48,667 nucleotides of DNA from Acanthamoeba sp. SK_2022b (GCA_027943245.1 JANDJZ010000332.1:1-48667), one strand, 5' to 3'. Positions 10,891-22,328 are shown, numbered from the stretch's first letter. The notes: a model not told the origin generated them from the sequence alone. Translations and numbers: made by a program.

Positions 10891-12544
10891 TTACAAGAGG
10901 TGGGCGGGGAGCCAGCTCAAGGGCGGGACCAGGCTGCTGGCGCTGCTGGGCACCGATGACGACCACTGGTAAACACGCACCGAGTTGAACAGCCAATAGG
11001 CCTCCACAAAGGCCTTGAACCCGTGCACGCCACATACAAGTCAATACCGCAAACGCGTGAGTGCTTAGCGCGGACAAGAAGATAAAGGGTCGTACCGACG
11101 GGTTGTAGCGGACAAAGTCGGCGCAGGTCGCGGCAAGGTTCTTGCAGTCGGCCTGGTACTGCCACACGCTGCCGGCCCAATCGCCGCAGAAGGTGAGATT
11201 GATGGTCATGGTGTGGTTGCGGAAGTGGGTCGCTGGGCACTCGGTCCCGAAGGCGAAGTAGGCATAGGGCAGGCCCCAATTGGACGGGTCCGGATTACCA
11301 GCCTTGACGTCGCTGTAGGCGTGACCGTAAGCAAATCATATACAAAAATAAACAATATATAAAAACAGGAGAATGAAGACGGCAAACGAAAGAGCGAAGC
11401 GAGACGTACGCGGGGATGTTTGATCGAGCAAAGTACCACATTCTCAAGCGAGTAGTGGTCCACTCTGTTTACCCACGGTATATATGAGATGAAACCATCA
11501 ACAGCATGGTCCATGAGAGGTGCATGTGGTACCCAGGATGTAGACGCCTCCGCTGGCGTTGTTGAAAGGGACGCCGTAGGAGTTGGGCGGTGTCGACACC
11601 CCACAGCCCTGCACGCCACGCCGTCAGCAGGTGGGGGCAGAGCAACAATTAAGGTAAAAATAAAACAACAATAATAATACGTGAGGAAGTGAGTGTCTGG
11701 GACATGCTCAGGTGCTTTTACGTACCGAGCCAACATTGGTGTTGCAGTCGGTGTTGTTGTTCGAAACGGTGCCGGTCATCACCTTGGAGGGGTTGGACCA
11801 AATGGTGCTCATGTTGCACCCGGCGTTGGTGTGCAAAGTCGAGGCGTCCCTCGTTTGTGTGTGCACGCCCTCGATGATGTCTGCAGGATCCACCCGAGGA
11901 GACAAGCGTCAGCTTTTGACCAAGCCCCTTGTGCCCATGTGTGTGCATGAGTTGCATACCGATTTCACCATTGTTGGGCCAATTGGGGCCATACAGCCAC
12001 CAGGCCGGCCACGTTCCTGCGCCGGCAAAGTTGTACCATCAACAACAGTCAGGGCTTGGCTCCGAAGATGAACGAAGAACGCCGATACGATACCACAGCC
12101 GGTCGGAACGTGGGCCACGTCGGCAATGAAGAGGCCACCATTGAACAGTTGCTTCGACTCGAGCCTCACGGAGTCGCGTCCGCGAGCAGCCGCGGATACG
12201 TTGGTCGTCGTGTCGGTCTTGAGCTTTACCTGCCCGTTTGCGACAGATATCAGGCCCTTGGCTGTCGTCAACCAAACGGAATGCGAAGGTTAGCGGTTAA
12301 GCATCTTTCAATAACTCGATTCTATTTTACCTCAAAGATGCAAATGAGTGAGGTGAGGCATACACTGCGCAACGGTCTGGTTGACGTAGTTGACAGTGCC
12401 GTGAGAGGGGTCGTCGTAGGTGATGAAGTTAAACTTGTCAAAAAACGTAGCGCCTTTGGCCTCCCAGTCAAGTACGTATGCTCCTCCCTGGGCGTAGACT
12501 ACGAGGAGAGACAGCACGAGAACAGCGGTGGCGAGCACCTTCAT
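10891..12544 (-). CDS. Secreted GH16 endo-beta-glucanase
   Basis: Starts at 12544 with the signal peptide MKVLATAVLVLSLLVVYAQG. After splicing of about five introns the GH16 core is clear: GLFIADVAHVPTGCG, then GTWPAWWLYGPNWPNNGEID, then IDIIEGVHTQTRD with the catalytic ExDxxE (EIDIIE: nucleophile and acid/base Glu), then LHTNAGCNMS. A later exon has NWGLPYAYFAFGTECPATHF, and the end is AYWLFNSVRVYQWS before the stop at 10891-10893. This is the fungal-type mixed-linkage or beta-1,3-glucanase branch. For an amoeba it would digest food cell walls or remodel the cyst wall. It lies two genes from a secreted GH5 enzyme, which suggests a shared role but not co-transcription. Confidence 0.9.
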
Positions 12545-12835
12545 CTTGCTTTGCGGACGAACGGACGGGCAACAGACCCGAAGCACAACAATCAAATTAA
12601 GGATCGACTGGAGTTATTCTGATTGGTCGGCGAGCCACCCTTGTTGTCCAACTGCTAGGCCATTGGGCGTGCCTTGTTCGGCAGTATTCTACGCCTCTTC
12701 GCGTGTGCTGGTATAGCCCTAGCTGATGTTGCCGCCATGAAGTCGTCCTGTTCGAGCAAGCTGCGTTTGCCCCGACTTGCATTTTGCGGATATCAAATAA
12801 ATATTAGGGAATATTTTGCGGAAATCAAAGGAAAA

Positions 12836-15800
12836 ATGGGCCGTAAAAAGCTGGCGGGAAACACGAAACATAAGAAACACAACCCTAATCTTCGCGGTTT
12901 GATCAAGCACATGGAGCAATTTGGATCCCTCAAACGCAAAACGCCTGAGCCTCAAGTCACAACTGCACGGGCTCTGGTATGAGCCCCCTTTGGGGTTAAT
13001 TCACGACAAAAGTGATAACAACACAATCTCATTTGTCTGCGACTTTTCCTATGCGCTGCAGTTGCAGTCCGTGAGGCCGCCATCGCTTGCGCAGATGCTT
13101 GAACGCGAGCGAAGGGGAAGGGGCACCCCGGTGCGGAGTTCGCTGCCCGGCAATCACAACCTCTCGTCCCTGCTCCGCGACCTCAACGCCGGGCCGGGGA
13201 CCGCTCCCGCCACCGCCGTCGGCAGCTCGGCCTCCCTTCCCAGAGAACCGCCGCCAGCGAAGCGCCAACGAATCACTGGGTCGTCGTCGTCGACCGCGAC
13301 AACGGGCCTGGGCGGAGGCTACGTCTTTGGAAAGAAGCAGACCACAACGACAGCTACTACCAGCACAACGACCACATCGTCGACCGCCAACACAACACGA
13401 ACGCCTGCAGTCACGCTCAAGCGGATGGTGGGCAATGCCATCGCCGGTCGTAGCATCACTCCGGCAGAGCGCGTCGCTGCCCCAACGACGGCAACGCCGT
13501 TTTCCGGCCGCGGAGGCTTCGGCGGCGGCGGTGGAGGGGGAGGCAACTGTTTCAAGTGCGGGGGCACGGGACACTGGGCGGCCCAGTGCTCGGGCTCGGG
13601 GGTGTCCACCGGAGGCCCCGCCCCAGGCGGTGGACCACCGACCGCTCGAAGTCGAGGGCCGGTTGGCCGAGGCGCTGGGTTGGGCAGGGGGCGAGCCTGG
13701 GGCGGCGGCGCTGCGGGAAGAGGAGGAGGCGGCGGAGGAGGGGCGGCGGGCCAGCAGCGGTCGTTCGGGGCGGGGGCCTCCGCGGGGTTGGCGCCCAAGC
13801 CGCCATCGGTCGAGTCGCTGATGGCCAAGGTCAAGGCCAAGCTGAGCCCCGACCAGGCGCGCGGCCTGCAGCTCGCGCTCAGGGGCATCTCCCTCTTCTT
13901 CACCGGAAGCGCAGGTACTGCGTGTGGGTCCGTGGCCCTCTGGCACCAGCGTGGCCTTTTTCTGATTTCTCATTGGCTCTGCCTTTGATTTTGCCTTGTT
14001 GTTGTTCACGCAGGAACGGGCAAGTCGCTCTTGCTGCGGGAGATGGTGAGGCTTCTGCGCGAGATCCACGGCGACGACGCCGTCTACGTCACCGCCTCCA
14101 CGGGCTTGGCCGCCTGCAACATCGGCGGCTGCACGGTTCTCTTCTCACTCGCCCGCCCGCCCACGCACGCGTGAGCAGCATGCTGGCACAGGACGAGGCC
14201 GCTGACGGAGTTGTCCAACAGCTGCATTCGTACGCCGGAGTGGGGCTGGGCGAGCAGAGCCAGGAGGTTCTCGTCACCAAGGTCCTGTCCAACAAGCGAT
14301 CCCGTGATCGCTGGGTGAGCACGCGCGTGCTCATCGTCGACGAAGTGGTAGCCCCGTCTTGCTCCTGTCGCTTCGCTCTGTCGCACACGCGCATCTCACG
14401 CTCGTGGAATGCAGAGCATGTTGGAAGGGACGCTCTTCGACAAGCTTGAGTACGTGGCGCGAAAGGTGAGAAACTACGACGCGCCCTTTGGCGGCATCCA
14501 GCTCGTCCTCTCCGGCGACTTCCTCCAGGTGAGCCCTCGATCAGCCCTTCGCTGTGAACTCACCCAAAACGCAAACGCTGAAATCGAAACGCAAAACGTA
14601 AAACGAAAACGAAACGTAAAACGAAACGTAAAACGCAGTTGCCGCCGGTGCAGACCAAGTTCTTCTGCTTCGAGTCGGAGGCGTGGAAGAAGGTGGTGCG
14701 GGAGGTGGTCGTCCTCACCCACGTCTTCCGTCAGTCGGACGACGCCTTCGTCGCCCTCCTCAACGACCTCAGGTCTCTCCTCCATGGATCCATTCAGTCA
14801 CTTCACTCCCTGCTCCCTCCCTCTTTCGCACAATGTATGGCATCCCGCGGCCCTCACCGACCTGGTCGCCCATAGGGTGGGCAAGGTCACCGAGGAAGGC
14901 CGGCGCTTGCTGGCGCGCTGCATGATCCCCTACCGCGACCGCGCCCGCACCATACACCGCGACGTACGACGCGCCCTTCACCACTCTCTCTCTCTCTCTC
15001 TCTCGCTCTCTCTCTGCCACTGCCACTGCTTCTTGTGCTCACCGACGTTTGCGTTTTGCGTTTTGCGTAGGACGATCGGATCCAGGCCACGTTGCTCTAC
15101 CCGCACCGGAGGGACGTGGACGGCGAGAACACCAAGCGATTGGCCGACCTCCCCGGCACGTCGGTACGCATCGTCGCCGCCCTCTCCTTCCCCGAGTCGT
15201 GGTGGAGGGTCGGCTTACCCGGCAAGGCGAGCAACGCGTGCAGAGGGTGTACAGGGCGGTGGACAGCGGGGTGGAGCCCTACCGCTCGATGCTCGCGCGC
15301 AACTGCTCGGCGCCCGACGTCCTCGAACTCAAGCTCAACGCGCAGGTCATCCTCCTCAAGAACCTCGACTCGGCCCTCGAGCTCGGTGCGTGTAGCAGCG
15401 CCACCTTAAGTGACAGGGTGACGGCGCCTGCCACCTTAAGCCACACGCCTGACGTGTTGTGTTCTGGTGTTGTGTGGGGATAGTGAACGGAGCGCGGGGA
15501 GTGGTGGTCGATTTCAAGAAGCCCCCCAAGCAGGACAACAGGGAGGAGATCTACGACGAATCCAAGGAGTACCCGGAGGTCCTCTTCACCTCGGGCGCGC
15601 GACGCATCATCACGCCCGAGGAATGGAGCGTAGAAGGTTTTTTATCTCTCTGTCCACTTGTCGAACGCGCATTTATGATTTTTATTTATCGTTTACAAAT
15701 AATTTATACATGATTTAATTTATCTATTCATTTTGTGCAGTGGCGGGAGAACCGCAGGCCTCTCGGGTGCAGTGTCCGTTGGCACTGGCGTGGGCGCTCT

Positions 15801-16221
15801 CCATCCACAAAGCGCAAGGTACTCCTACCCTCAACAACAACCCGCTGACCATGATCTGTTCTTATTCTTTTTTTATTTGTTTAGAATTTACACTAAACCT
15901 CTCCTTGACGTGTTGGTGCAGGGATGAGTATAAGCAAGGTGCAGATGAAGCTGGGCAACATCTGGGAGTACGGCCAGGGCTATGTCGGTAAGCATGGCGT
16001 ATCCTTTCCCACGCGGGGCTGTGCTACTGGCCACTGACGGCTATTTGTGGTGGGTTGACGGTTCGGCAAGCACAGCCCTGTCGAGGGCTACGACCATGGA
16101 CGGCCTCTATATCATGGACCTCAACGAGAAGGGCATCACCGCACACCCCAAGGTGCTCCAATTCTATGCCGACATGGAGGCCCAGCAGCAGAAGGAGCGC
16201 GAAGAGGGGCGCCGCGTGTGA
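12836..16221 (+). CDS. PIF1-family DNA helicase with CCHC zinc knuckle
   Basis: The first exon begins [17 protein letters not shown] and is joined across 12977-13060 (GTATGAG...CTGCAG) to a long low-complexity N-terminal region. That region contains a single zinc knuckle, [14 protein letters not shown] (13549-13590), between glycine runs. The helicase core has [16 protein letters not shown] (Walker A, split by an intron), [14 protein letters not shown] (Ia), LIVDEVSMLEG (Walker B), [12 protein letters not shown] (III), [13 protein letters not shown] (IV region), [15 protein letters not shown] (V) and [15 protein letters not shown] (VI, split by an intron at 15987). The stop is at 16219-16221. 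PIF1 enzymes unwind 5'-3' at telomeres, G-quadruplexes and mitochondrial DNA; the zinc knuckle suggests extra nucleic-acid binding. One intron carries a CT run (14983-15015). Confidence 0.92.
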
Positions 16222-16309
16222 TCGTTTTGCCCCCCATTGCAGTGGGAACGCCAACCCGCTTTTCTATTGGTACATTTTATGAATGGGGGCTCAGCCAGGG
16301 GCCACCAGC

Positions 16310-17857
16310 TCAGTGGAAATGAGCGAGGCAGTAGAGGAGAGCCACGCCGGCGTAGACCAGGAGCGTGGCCAGCCCCTGCGGGAGCGTGAAGAGGGAGGTC
16401 GACGCCGAGGCATGAGGGGGGTTGGCCTGTTGCGGGAAGTACTTCTCGAGGGTGGGCATCAGTCGGTTGCGGTCGGTGCCGTTCTTGAAGGGCTCCACGA
16501 GGTACACGTAGTCCGGCTCCCACGCCGGACCGGCGGCCCACCAGGTCCACCCGATCCAGACGTCGGTGTTGTTCTGTGATGCTGACGTCAGCAACACGTA
16601 GCCTCAAACACGAGTGGGTGGAGGAAAGAACCGTGAGGAAGACCATGAGCCTCTCCAACAGATCGAGACACACGTCTGAGTCGTTGATGCCGAATTCGCC
16701 CAGCCAGATCTTACTGTGTTTGCAAGCGGCGGGGGTGGTGTTGGGCACATGACACGACTACGTTGTACAGCGGTAAGAGTCAGGTCAGCGCGTACGCTTT
16801 GTTGGCGCGAGCCCAATGGGTGGTGGCGTTGAACAGGCTCTCGATGGAATACGTGGGCTTGCACACGGTCTGTCCGCCCATGCCGTCAAAGTATTGGTGC
16901 ATCTCGTAGACGTAGTTGTTGAGCGGGTCCGTGATGTTGGACGGTCCCATCCAGAGGCTGTTGGTGCCCACCCACGAGTACACGGCCGAGAAGTCGTTTC
17001 CGCAGATGGTTATCAATTGCTGTTGTTTGCCGTAGGTTAAGGAAAACGTTCCGATTGGGGCGGCTATTCACAACTGCAAGCAACACTTAGCGGCACGCAC
17101 CGTGGCTCCTGAGGCTCGAATGCCGGCGATGGCTGCGTTGGCTCCCGTCAGGGCGGCGAGGTAGGTGATCCCGTAGGGCTCGTTCATCGTGCCCCACAGC
17201 ATGCGAGGATTGGATTTGAAGCGCGAGGCGAGCTTGTGCCACACGTTGGTGAGAGCGTCGAACGAGACGTTGCTGGCCGAGCCCACGATTTGGCCGCGGT
17301 AGCGCATGTAGTTGTGGAGGTCGAGCAGGCAGTACATGCCCTTCACGTTGGTGATGTAGTTGACATTATCCGCCTACCAACACACACGTCAGTTGAAACA
17401 GGGCCAACTAGCAATGAGTCAGAGGGTTGTTATTGATGACGAACCAGATAACCGACGTAGGTCTCGTTGAAGTCGCCGGTACCGTTGGCGAGGACAGGTT
17501 GGAGACGCTCCTGGATCATCGTTGTGTCAGACATGCACGCTCTACGGAAGGAGCAGCAGGAGGAGAACAAGTGCCCAAATGATGGAAACTCGGATGACGT
17601 TCATGCCCTTGGCGGCAAAGTAGTCGATCGAGTAGTTGGCAATCATGTGGTAGTTGGTGCCCAGACGCCCGGGCAGCGCCGAGGCGCCCCACCCCAGAGC
17701 GGCCTCATTCACGCCAAAGTACTTTTGGCCGAGCGCCCCTGCGCGGAAGGCAAGTTGTGAGATCTCCGGTGAGCTTTCCCCACTAGCATCTCTGTAGGAG
17801 CAAGGCAGGTAATGAACCTACGACGAAAAGAGCCAGCACGCAGAGGAGAATCTTCAT
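16310..17857 (-). CDS. GH5-type cellulase, secreted or surface-anchored
   Basis: Starts at 17857 with MKILLCVLALFVV, a signal peptide cut by an intron. Mature exons include GQKYFGVNEAALGWG, NVIRVSII, CLLDLHNYMRYRGQIVG, RMLWGTMNEPYGI (NEP: catalytic acid Glu), VYEMHQYFDGMGG, KIWLGEFGINDS (EFG: nucleophile Glu) and VWIGWTWWAAGPAW, all in the order of GH5 endoglucanases (fungal EG-II like). The C terminus after a Ser/Pro linker is hydrophobic (LATLLVYAGVALLYCLAHFH), fitting a GPI-attachment signal or membrane tail. It probably hydrolyses cellulose; amoeba cysts have cellulose walls, so wall turnover or feeding are both reasonable. About six introns. The stop is at 16310-16312. Confidence 0.9.
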
Positions 17858-18134
17858 GTTGTTGTTACTTCAATGGCTTATGTCTCGGAGCTCGGCAAGA
17901 ACTTTTTAACATCTTGTGGTTGTGGCCAATGGGAAGGGATGGGGTTGCTGTAGCCAAACCGCGACCTTGGTGCACCCGTAATTGAGGGATCTATTGGCGG
18001 ACGGAGATAAAGAGGAATAAAAATGTTCAATGGGAAGTTTTCTCGAAGTTGCGCAACAATGACGATGACGCAGAGCCACATGAAGAAAGGATATCCGACC
18101 CGCGGCTGGGATGAGATAGTGCAGAAGATGGGTG

Positions 18135-19008
18135 TTAGCCTTTATGGTGCTTGTCGAGAGGCCACCACACGACATGCTTGGTCTCGTTGTGGTGAAGCCG
18201 CGCCAGGGCCTGCACGATCAGTCTCACCAGCTCCTCCGGCAGCCGGTGCGCCGGCCCATCCACCCCCAGGCGGCGGGTCACCAGGAGAAGGAGCATCACG
18301 TCTTGCCTCAGGGCCGGCGGCAGCCATGCGTGGTCGCGCTCGTGCCATGTGTAGTGGCCGTCCGTGGCGTGAAAGCGCGTCAGCGCCCTGGCCTTGTCCT
18401 CGACCAAACGCCGTCCAGCCGCCACCGCCTCGCCGCCCGTCGTCGATTCGTGGACCGTCGTTCCACTGCCCTCGGCGGCCCCGCGGGTCTTCAGCACTCC
18501 CAGCCGTGTGAACAGCTCCACGCCTCCCTCAGGCTCGGTGGACAACCGAGCCCGAGGGTTTGGCCGGCGCCGCGCGTCCAGGAGGCCGCTCCCGCTCCAC
18601 TCCTCGGGGCGGTACCCGCACACGACACCAAACAGGGGCGACCACGGTCGATCGTGGCACAGCTGGCGGTGCACCAGCTCCACCACTTCGAGAAACGATC
18701 GCTGGGGCGACCAATACTGGGTGGAATCGACTACGGCGGCCGTCCACTCGGCCGCGCTCGCCTTCTCGCGCTCGCCGGCCAAGTCGTCCACGCGCGTCGT
18801 CTGCTGAGAGTCGCTGGCGGGCACGGCGGCGGCAGCTTGGCCATTGGTCAGCGTGAGGACTGCGATCGCGCCGTTGGCCTTGACCGTCGGGTGGTACATC
18901 GGCGTGCGCATGCGCAGGCGCGGGCAACCGAACGGGTAGTTTTGCGGGATATCAACCTCGACCACAAACTTTCCTCCTGACACATGCGTGTGCCCGCGTG
19001 TGCGTATA

Positions 19009-19060
<52 letters not shown>

Positions 19061-19813
19061 CATACGCGTGTGAGTGAGCGGGCACGCGTTCTTGAGACAA
19101 ACGCAACGGGTACCTTCGTACGGAGTGTTCTCGAAGCCGAGCAGGGTGACGTGGTAGACCGTCGGCAAGTAGCCGACGATCGTGCTTGGCTCCGGCCGCA
19201 CCTCGAACCATGGCCGTCGGCCTTGCTCGGCACAGCGCTTCGTCTGCCCTTATCCGCCCCCCCCCCCACGCACACACAAACGAAGGCTTGCCCCTAAGCA
19301 GAGGCAGGCCTTGCCCATCGCCCAGAGCGGCACACGGACCATGCGAGCCAAGTCGGCCTTGACGCGTCGTGCGGCAACGCTGGCGGACGGCAGTGTCGCG
19401 ACGGCCCGCGCGGCCACGGGCATATCCCACACGCATGTGTGACGCGCGATCAAGAGCATCGTCACCTCGGCGTCGGCCCACGCCACGTCGCTCTCCTCGG
19501 CATCCTCCCCTTCTTGTCGTGGTCGTCGTTCGTGGCCTCCGCTGTCGCTCTTGTTGTTATTGTCGGAGAATACGATGCCGCATTGGGCGAGGGTGAGGCT
19601 GTCCTGGTCGAGACCGAACCGGCGGCCGTGGGCCACCAGGCGCAGTTGCGACTCGTCGAGGCCCGGGCGGGCCCGCGCCACCCGCCGCACCACGTCGCCC
19701 ACGGTGTCGCTCAGTTGCACGGGCTCAAGCACGACGGGGGCGGCGCTCTTGCCCAACGGTCGCACAGTCAATCGCAAGCGGCCCTCGCCGCCCTTGGCCA
19801 ACTCTTTGTCCAT
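18135..19813 (-). CDS. Ubiquitin-like / UEV / F-box-like fusion, gene B
   Basis: Paralogue of gene A. From MDKELAKGG at 19813 comes a divergent beta-grasp domain (LRLTVRPLGK, DTVGDVVRRVARARPGLDES, QLRLVAHGRRFGLDQDSLTL) with a charged insert of about 30 residues before the last strand, then the E2 first helix (VAARRVKADLARMV). After an intron come YHVTLLGFENTPYEGGKFVV, NYPFGCPRLRMRTPMYHP and NGAIAVLTL, where Ala stands at the E2 catalytic-Cys position. A long insert is followed by STQYWSPQRSFLEVVELVHR, matching the E2 WSP and following helix. The C terminus has RLPEELVRLIVQALARLHH (F-box-like) and ends DKHHKG at 18135. The YEGG intron (about 19111-18983) holds TG and TA repeats and sits exactly where gene A has one. 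A ubiquitin-pathway role without catalysis is inferred. Confidence 0.75.
19017..19060. repeat. (TG)n(TA)n microsatellite in gene B intron
   Basis: Thirteen TG units (19017-19042) followed by nine TA units (19043-19060), inside the intron that splits the YEGG codon of gene B. Confidence 0.95.
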
Positions 19814-20520
19814 TATGTTTATGTAGCCACCTTGTTGTTGGGTGCTGTTTTAACTATTTATATTCTTTATTTTTTTCTAAGCGAAAGAGAATTAAATGTG
19901 CGAGTCTTTAACTGTGCCGCCGCCACAATGCGACGGACCGCAGGCTATCTGCCCACCAAGTCACAGAAGTGCTGCTGTGGCTAGGCTTGTCGGTAGGCCT
20001 TGATTTCTTGAGGAGGGCCCATTCACCAGCGCGTGTTGTTGTGCGCTGTTGGTACACTTGGTCGAGCTCCTCTTGAATTGCCTTGTGGAGTGGAGTACGG
20101 CGTTTCCTTACCTAAGTTACAGGTGTGTCAATACCAGGCACATGCACTCATGCAAACATGCACTCACGCACTCACATCACACACTCATGTCGTGCGCTCA
20201 CACTATGCCACTAACGCACACGCACTCACCCACGCACACACTCACTTATTCATGCCATGCACTCAACCACCCACTTACATTACGCTCTCACGCCACGCAT
20301 GCACGGCACTCCACACACATGTGTGGGTGATGTGTGTATGCGTGAGTGCATGTTTGCATGAGTGTAAGACGAACCAGAGTCACAACCGTTCGCCTTATCC
20401 ACTCGTCCAGGCTGGCGGATATGGTGCCTTTGTTCTCGGCTCGCATACGATCAATGAAGATGTCGCAGAGTGCCCTTGCGATTACCTTGGTCGATTTTCG
20501 CAGAGCAAACATTAAAGTGA
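19814..20520. other. Upstream region of gene B with CACTCA-rich low-complexity DNA
   Basis: No supported gene. The part near 19840-19890 is T-rich and may hold the gene B promoter. From 20130 to 20365 the strand is dominated by CACTCA/CATGCA-like units and their complement, forming the inverted repeat listed separately. Frames across it are low-complexity. Confidence 0.5.
20146..20363. repeat. Inverted repeat with 25-bp perfect arms
   Basis: The arm at 20146-20170 is the exact reverse complement of 20339-20363 (25 of 25 bases), with 168 nt between. Similarity continues imperfectly inward (CACATCACACACTCATG against its complement near 20315-20338). It could fold as a long hairpin or be a worn miniature element. 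It lies just before a CpG-poor segment. Confidence 0.85.
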
Positions 20521-22328
20521 GTAGGTTTAGTTAGGGAGGAAGGCTGTGCGTACCATTGATTATTAAGCTGATCAATGTGGCATGCTCTTCGACAAGGTCT
20601 GCCCTGGAATTGCAGCAATCTATGGTCAGGCTGATGTGGTGCCTCTGGACAAGCCTCTGAATCCCTTCTGGCCCTGGCACACAGCAACACTCAATCCAGA
20701 GGCCAACTGTGTGTGCCAGCCATGTTGATGATGGAGACCCTCGATATGGCATCACAGGGCTGATTGTCTTTGGCAATTTCAAGCAAGGCTCTCTGTTCTT
20801 CCATCAGCTTCTCCTTGACCTGCATCTACAACGCCAAGACTTTCTTCTATTCAATGGAACAAAGCTGGAGCATCAGAATTGGGGTGTGGTTGGGCCTCAC
20901 TGGAGCATGGTTCTCTCAGCCACCCACTGATCACCAAAGGTTTGGAAACAATTCTTCCTGGATTCCCTGGCTGGCCGGAATAATATCACCTATGTTATTA
21001 TGTGACCATTTTTTTGAAGTGATGAGAAGACATTCATGTTGCTCTCAGTAAGGACTATTTCAAACCCAGCAATGTTTAAGATGATGGCTTCCTTCTTGCA
21101 GAAAGAACAACTGGTATGAAGAGAATAAACAGGGTGCTCAGAAAAAAGTAACAACTCTTGTGACAAAGTACACTAATGGTTGGAACTTGATCTCTTCTAA
21201 CCCTTCAAAAAAGTTTTTCAGTACCTTGAAAACAGTGGCAGAATCAATTGAGAACAGTGGCAGAATCATCCTACAGTGAGAGGATTGTGAGGGACATTGC
21301 ACTGTAGTGTCCCAAAGCTGAACTGGTAGAATCCTAGTAGAGTGCAGTCCACATCTTGCAGTAGCATGGCGGACAGAACGTTGAGCACACAGCTAGCTTT
21401 ATTGTGTGCATGAGGGGTGCCTTTACGTGTTCTTCTGGCCACCCTCATTAGGACCCAGGAGACTCTTTTTTGCCACCAGAAGAGTTACTTTGGATGCCTT
21501 CCAAAATGGCCTTTATCTCCTTTTGATACCAGTTCATACATGATTTTCATCTATTTAAGTAATTGATAACAGGAGTCAAAGGCTTGACAGGACGTTATTG
21601 CTTGTGAGATGAGCCGCATTTTGGGCCACAGTGAGAGGGAAGATCCCTCTCCCCCTTGATATGCCCAACTCCCCAAGCAGATCAATGCTGCCAGTGGTAA
21701 CCTGCTTACCTCCCCTCCCCTGTGCATACTGGCAATGGGGCGTGCTCACTTTCCCCCATGTCATCAGAGGTGGCAAATGCAGGCCCTACTTGAACAAGCC
21801 TGTTCTCAAGAGGGCGCTGCTCCAACTTTTCATCATGTTGACACTGTTTAGGATTGGAAGAGCTCCTTCCCTTTGCCCTCAGCCCTCAGATCTCATTCAT
21901 GCCCTACAGGACCATTGCTGGGAACCTCTGTTCACTGCACCCCCTCTAAAAACTTCACCTTGCCCCTGGTCTCTGGGTGGCCGTCCATACAGCAATGAAA
22001 CAACAGATGACTTCTGGATTGCCAAAATCATGTTGCTGCAGCGCCAACATGTGCAAGTGCACTTGGTGGACCTCCTCCAAGGCAGTACCAGCCCTTGCAC
22101 AACATCATCCACAGTCAACACACAAGGATTGTACTTCATGCCCACAACACATGTGGAGAACATTTGATTGAATGCCAGGGAAGAAATGGAGAGATGGAAG
22201 ACAAGGTTGTGGACAATCTGATGGTTCTGTGTCAACTACAACATGATCCTGTCCACCACTCACCTGGCTGACACAATGACAGGACCAACTACCACAAATG
22301 GGTGCAGCAATACACTCATCATCAGTAA
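20520..22328. other. CpG-poor degenerate segment
   Basis: Base composition changes sharply here. I count only 4 CG dinucleotides in 20581-21060 (480 nt), against 7 or more in single 60-nt lines of gene B. Frames are short and interrupted, and I see no intact gene. TG and CA are abundant, as expected after loss of methylated CG. One stretch (20715-20930) resembles an oxygenase fold and is listed separately. The rest (21100-22320) is unrecognised. Confidence 0.6.
20715..20930 (+). pseudogene. Possible 2OG-Fe(II) oxygenase-like (double-stranded beta-helix) remnant
   Basis: One frame reads HVDDGDPRYGITGLIVFGNF, then a Leu-rich strand and RQDFLLFNGTKLEHQNWG, then WSMVLSATH. The order HxD, YGxxxxxxFGxF, GxL, and late LxHxN is what I associate with fungal 2-oxoglutarate/Fe(II)-dependent dioxygenase-like proteins, including the TET/JBP-like group. 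The usual late Arg is not obvious. The frame is short, isolated and in CpG-poor DNA, so it is a remnant at best. The family call is from memory and weak. Confidence 0.35.

Noticed and set aside
18132..18980. 282-residue plus-strand frame opposite gene B
   Set aside because: It is a mirror of the GC-rich coding strand; the minus strand carries the E2 motifs.
19017..19060. Tyr/Ile/Thr/His repeat peptides from TG/TA repeats
   Set aside because: They lie in an intron with clear GT-AG ends on the minus strand.
20130..20370. CRISPR-like array of CACTCA units
   Set aside because: Units are short, irregular and without spacers, in a eukaryotic genome.
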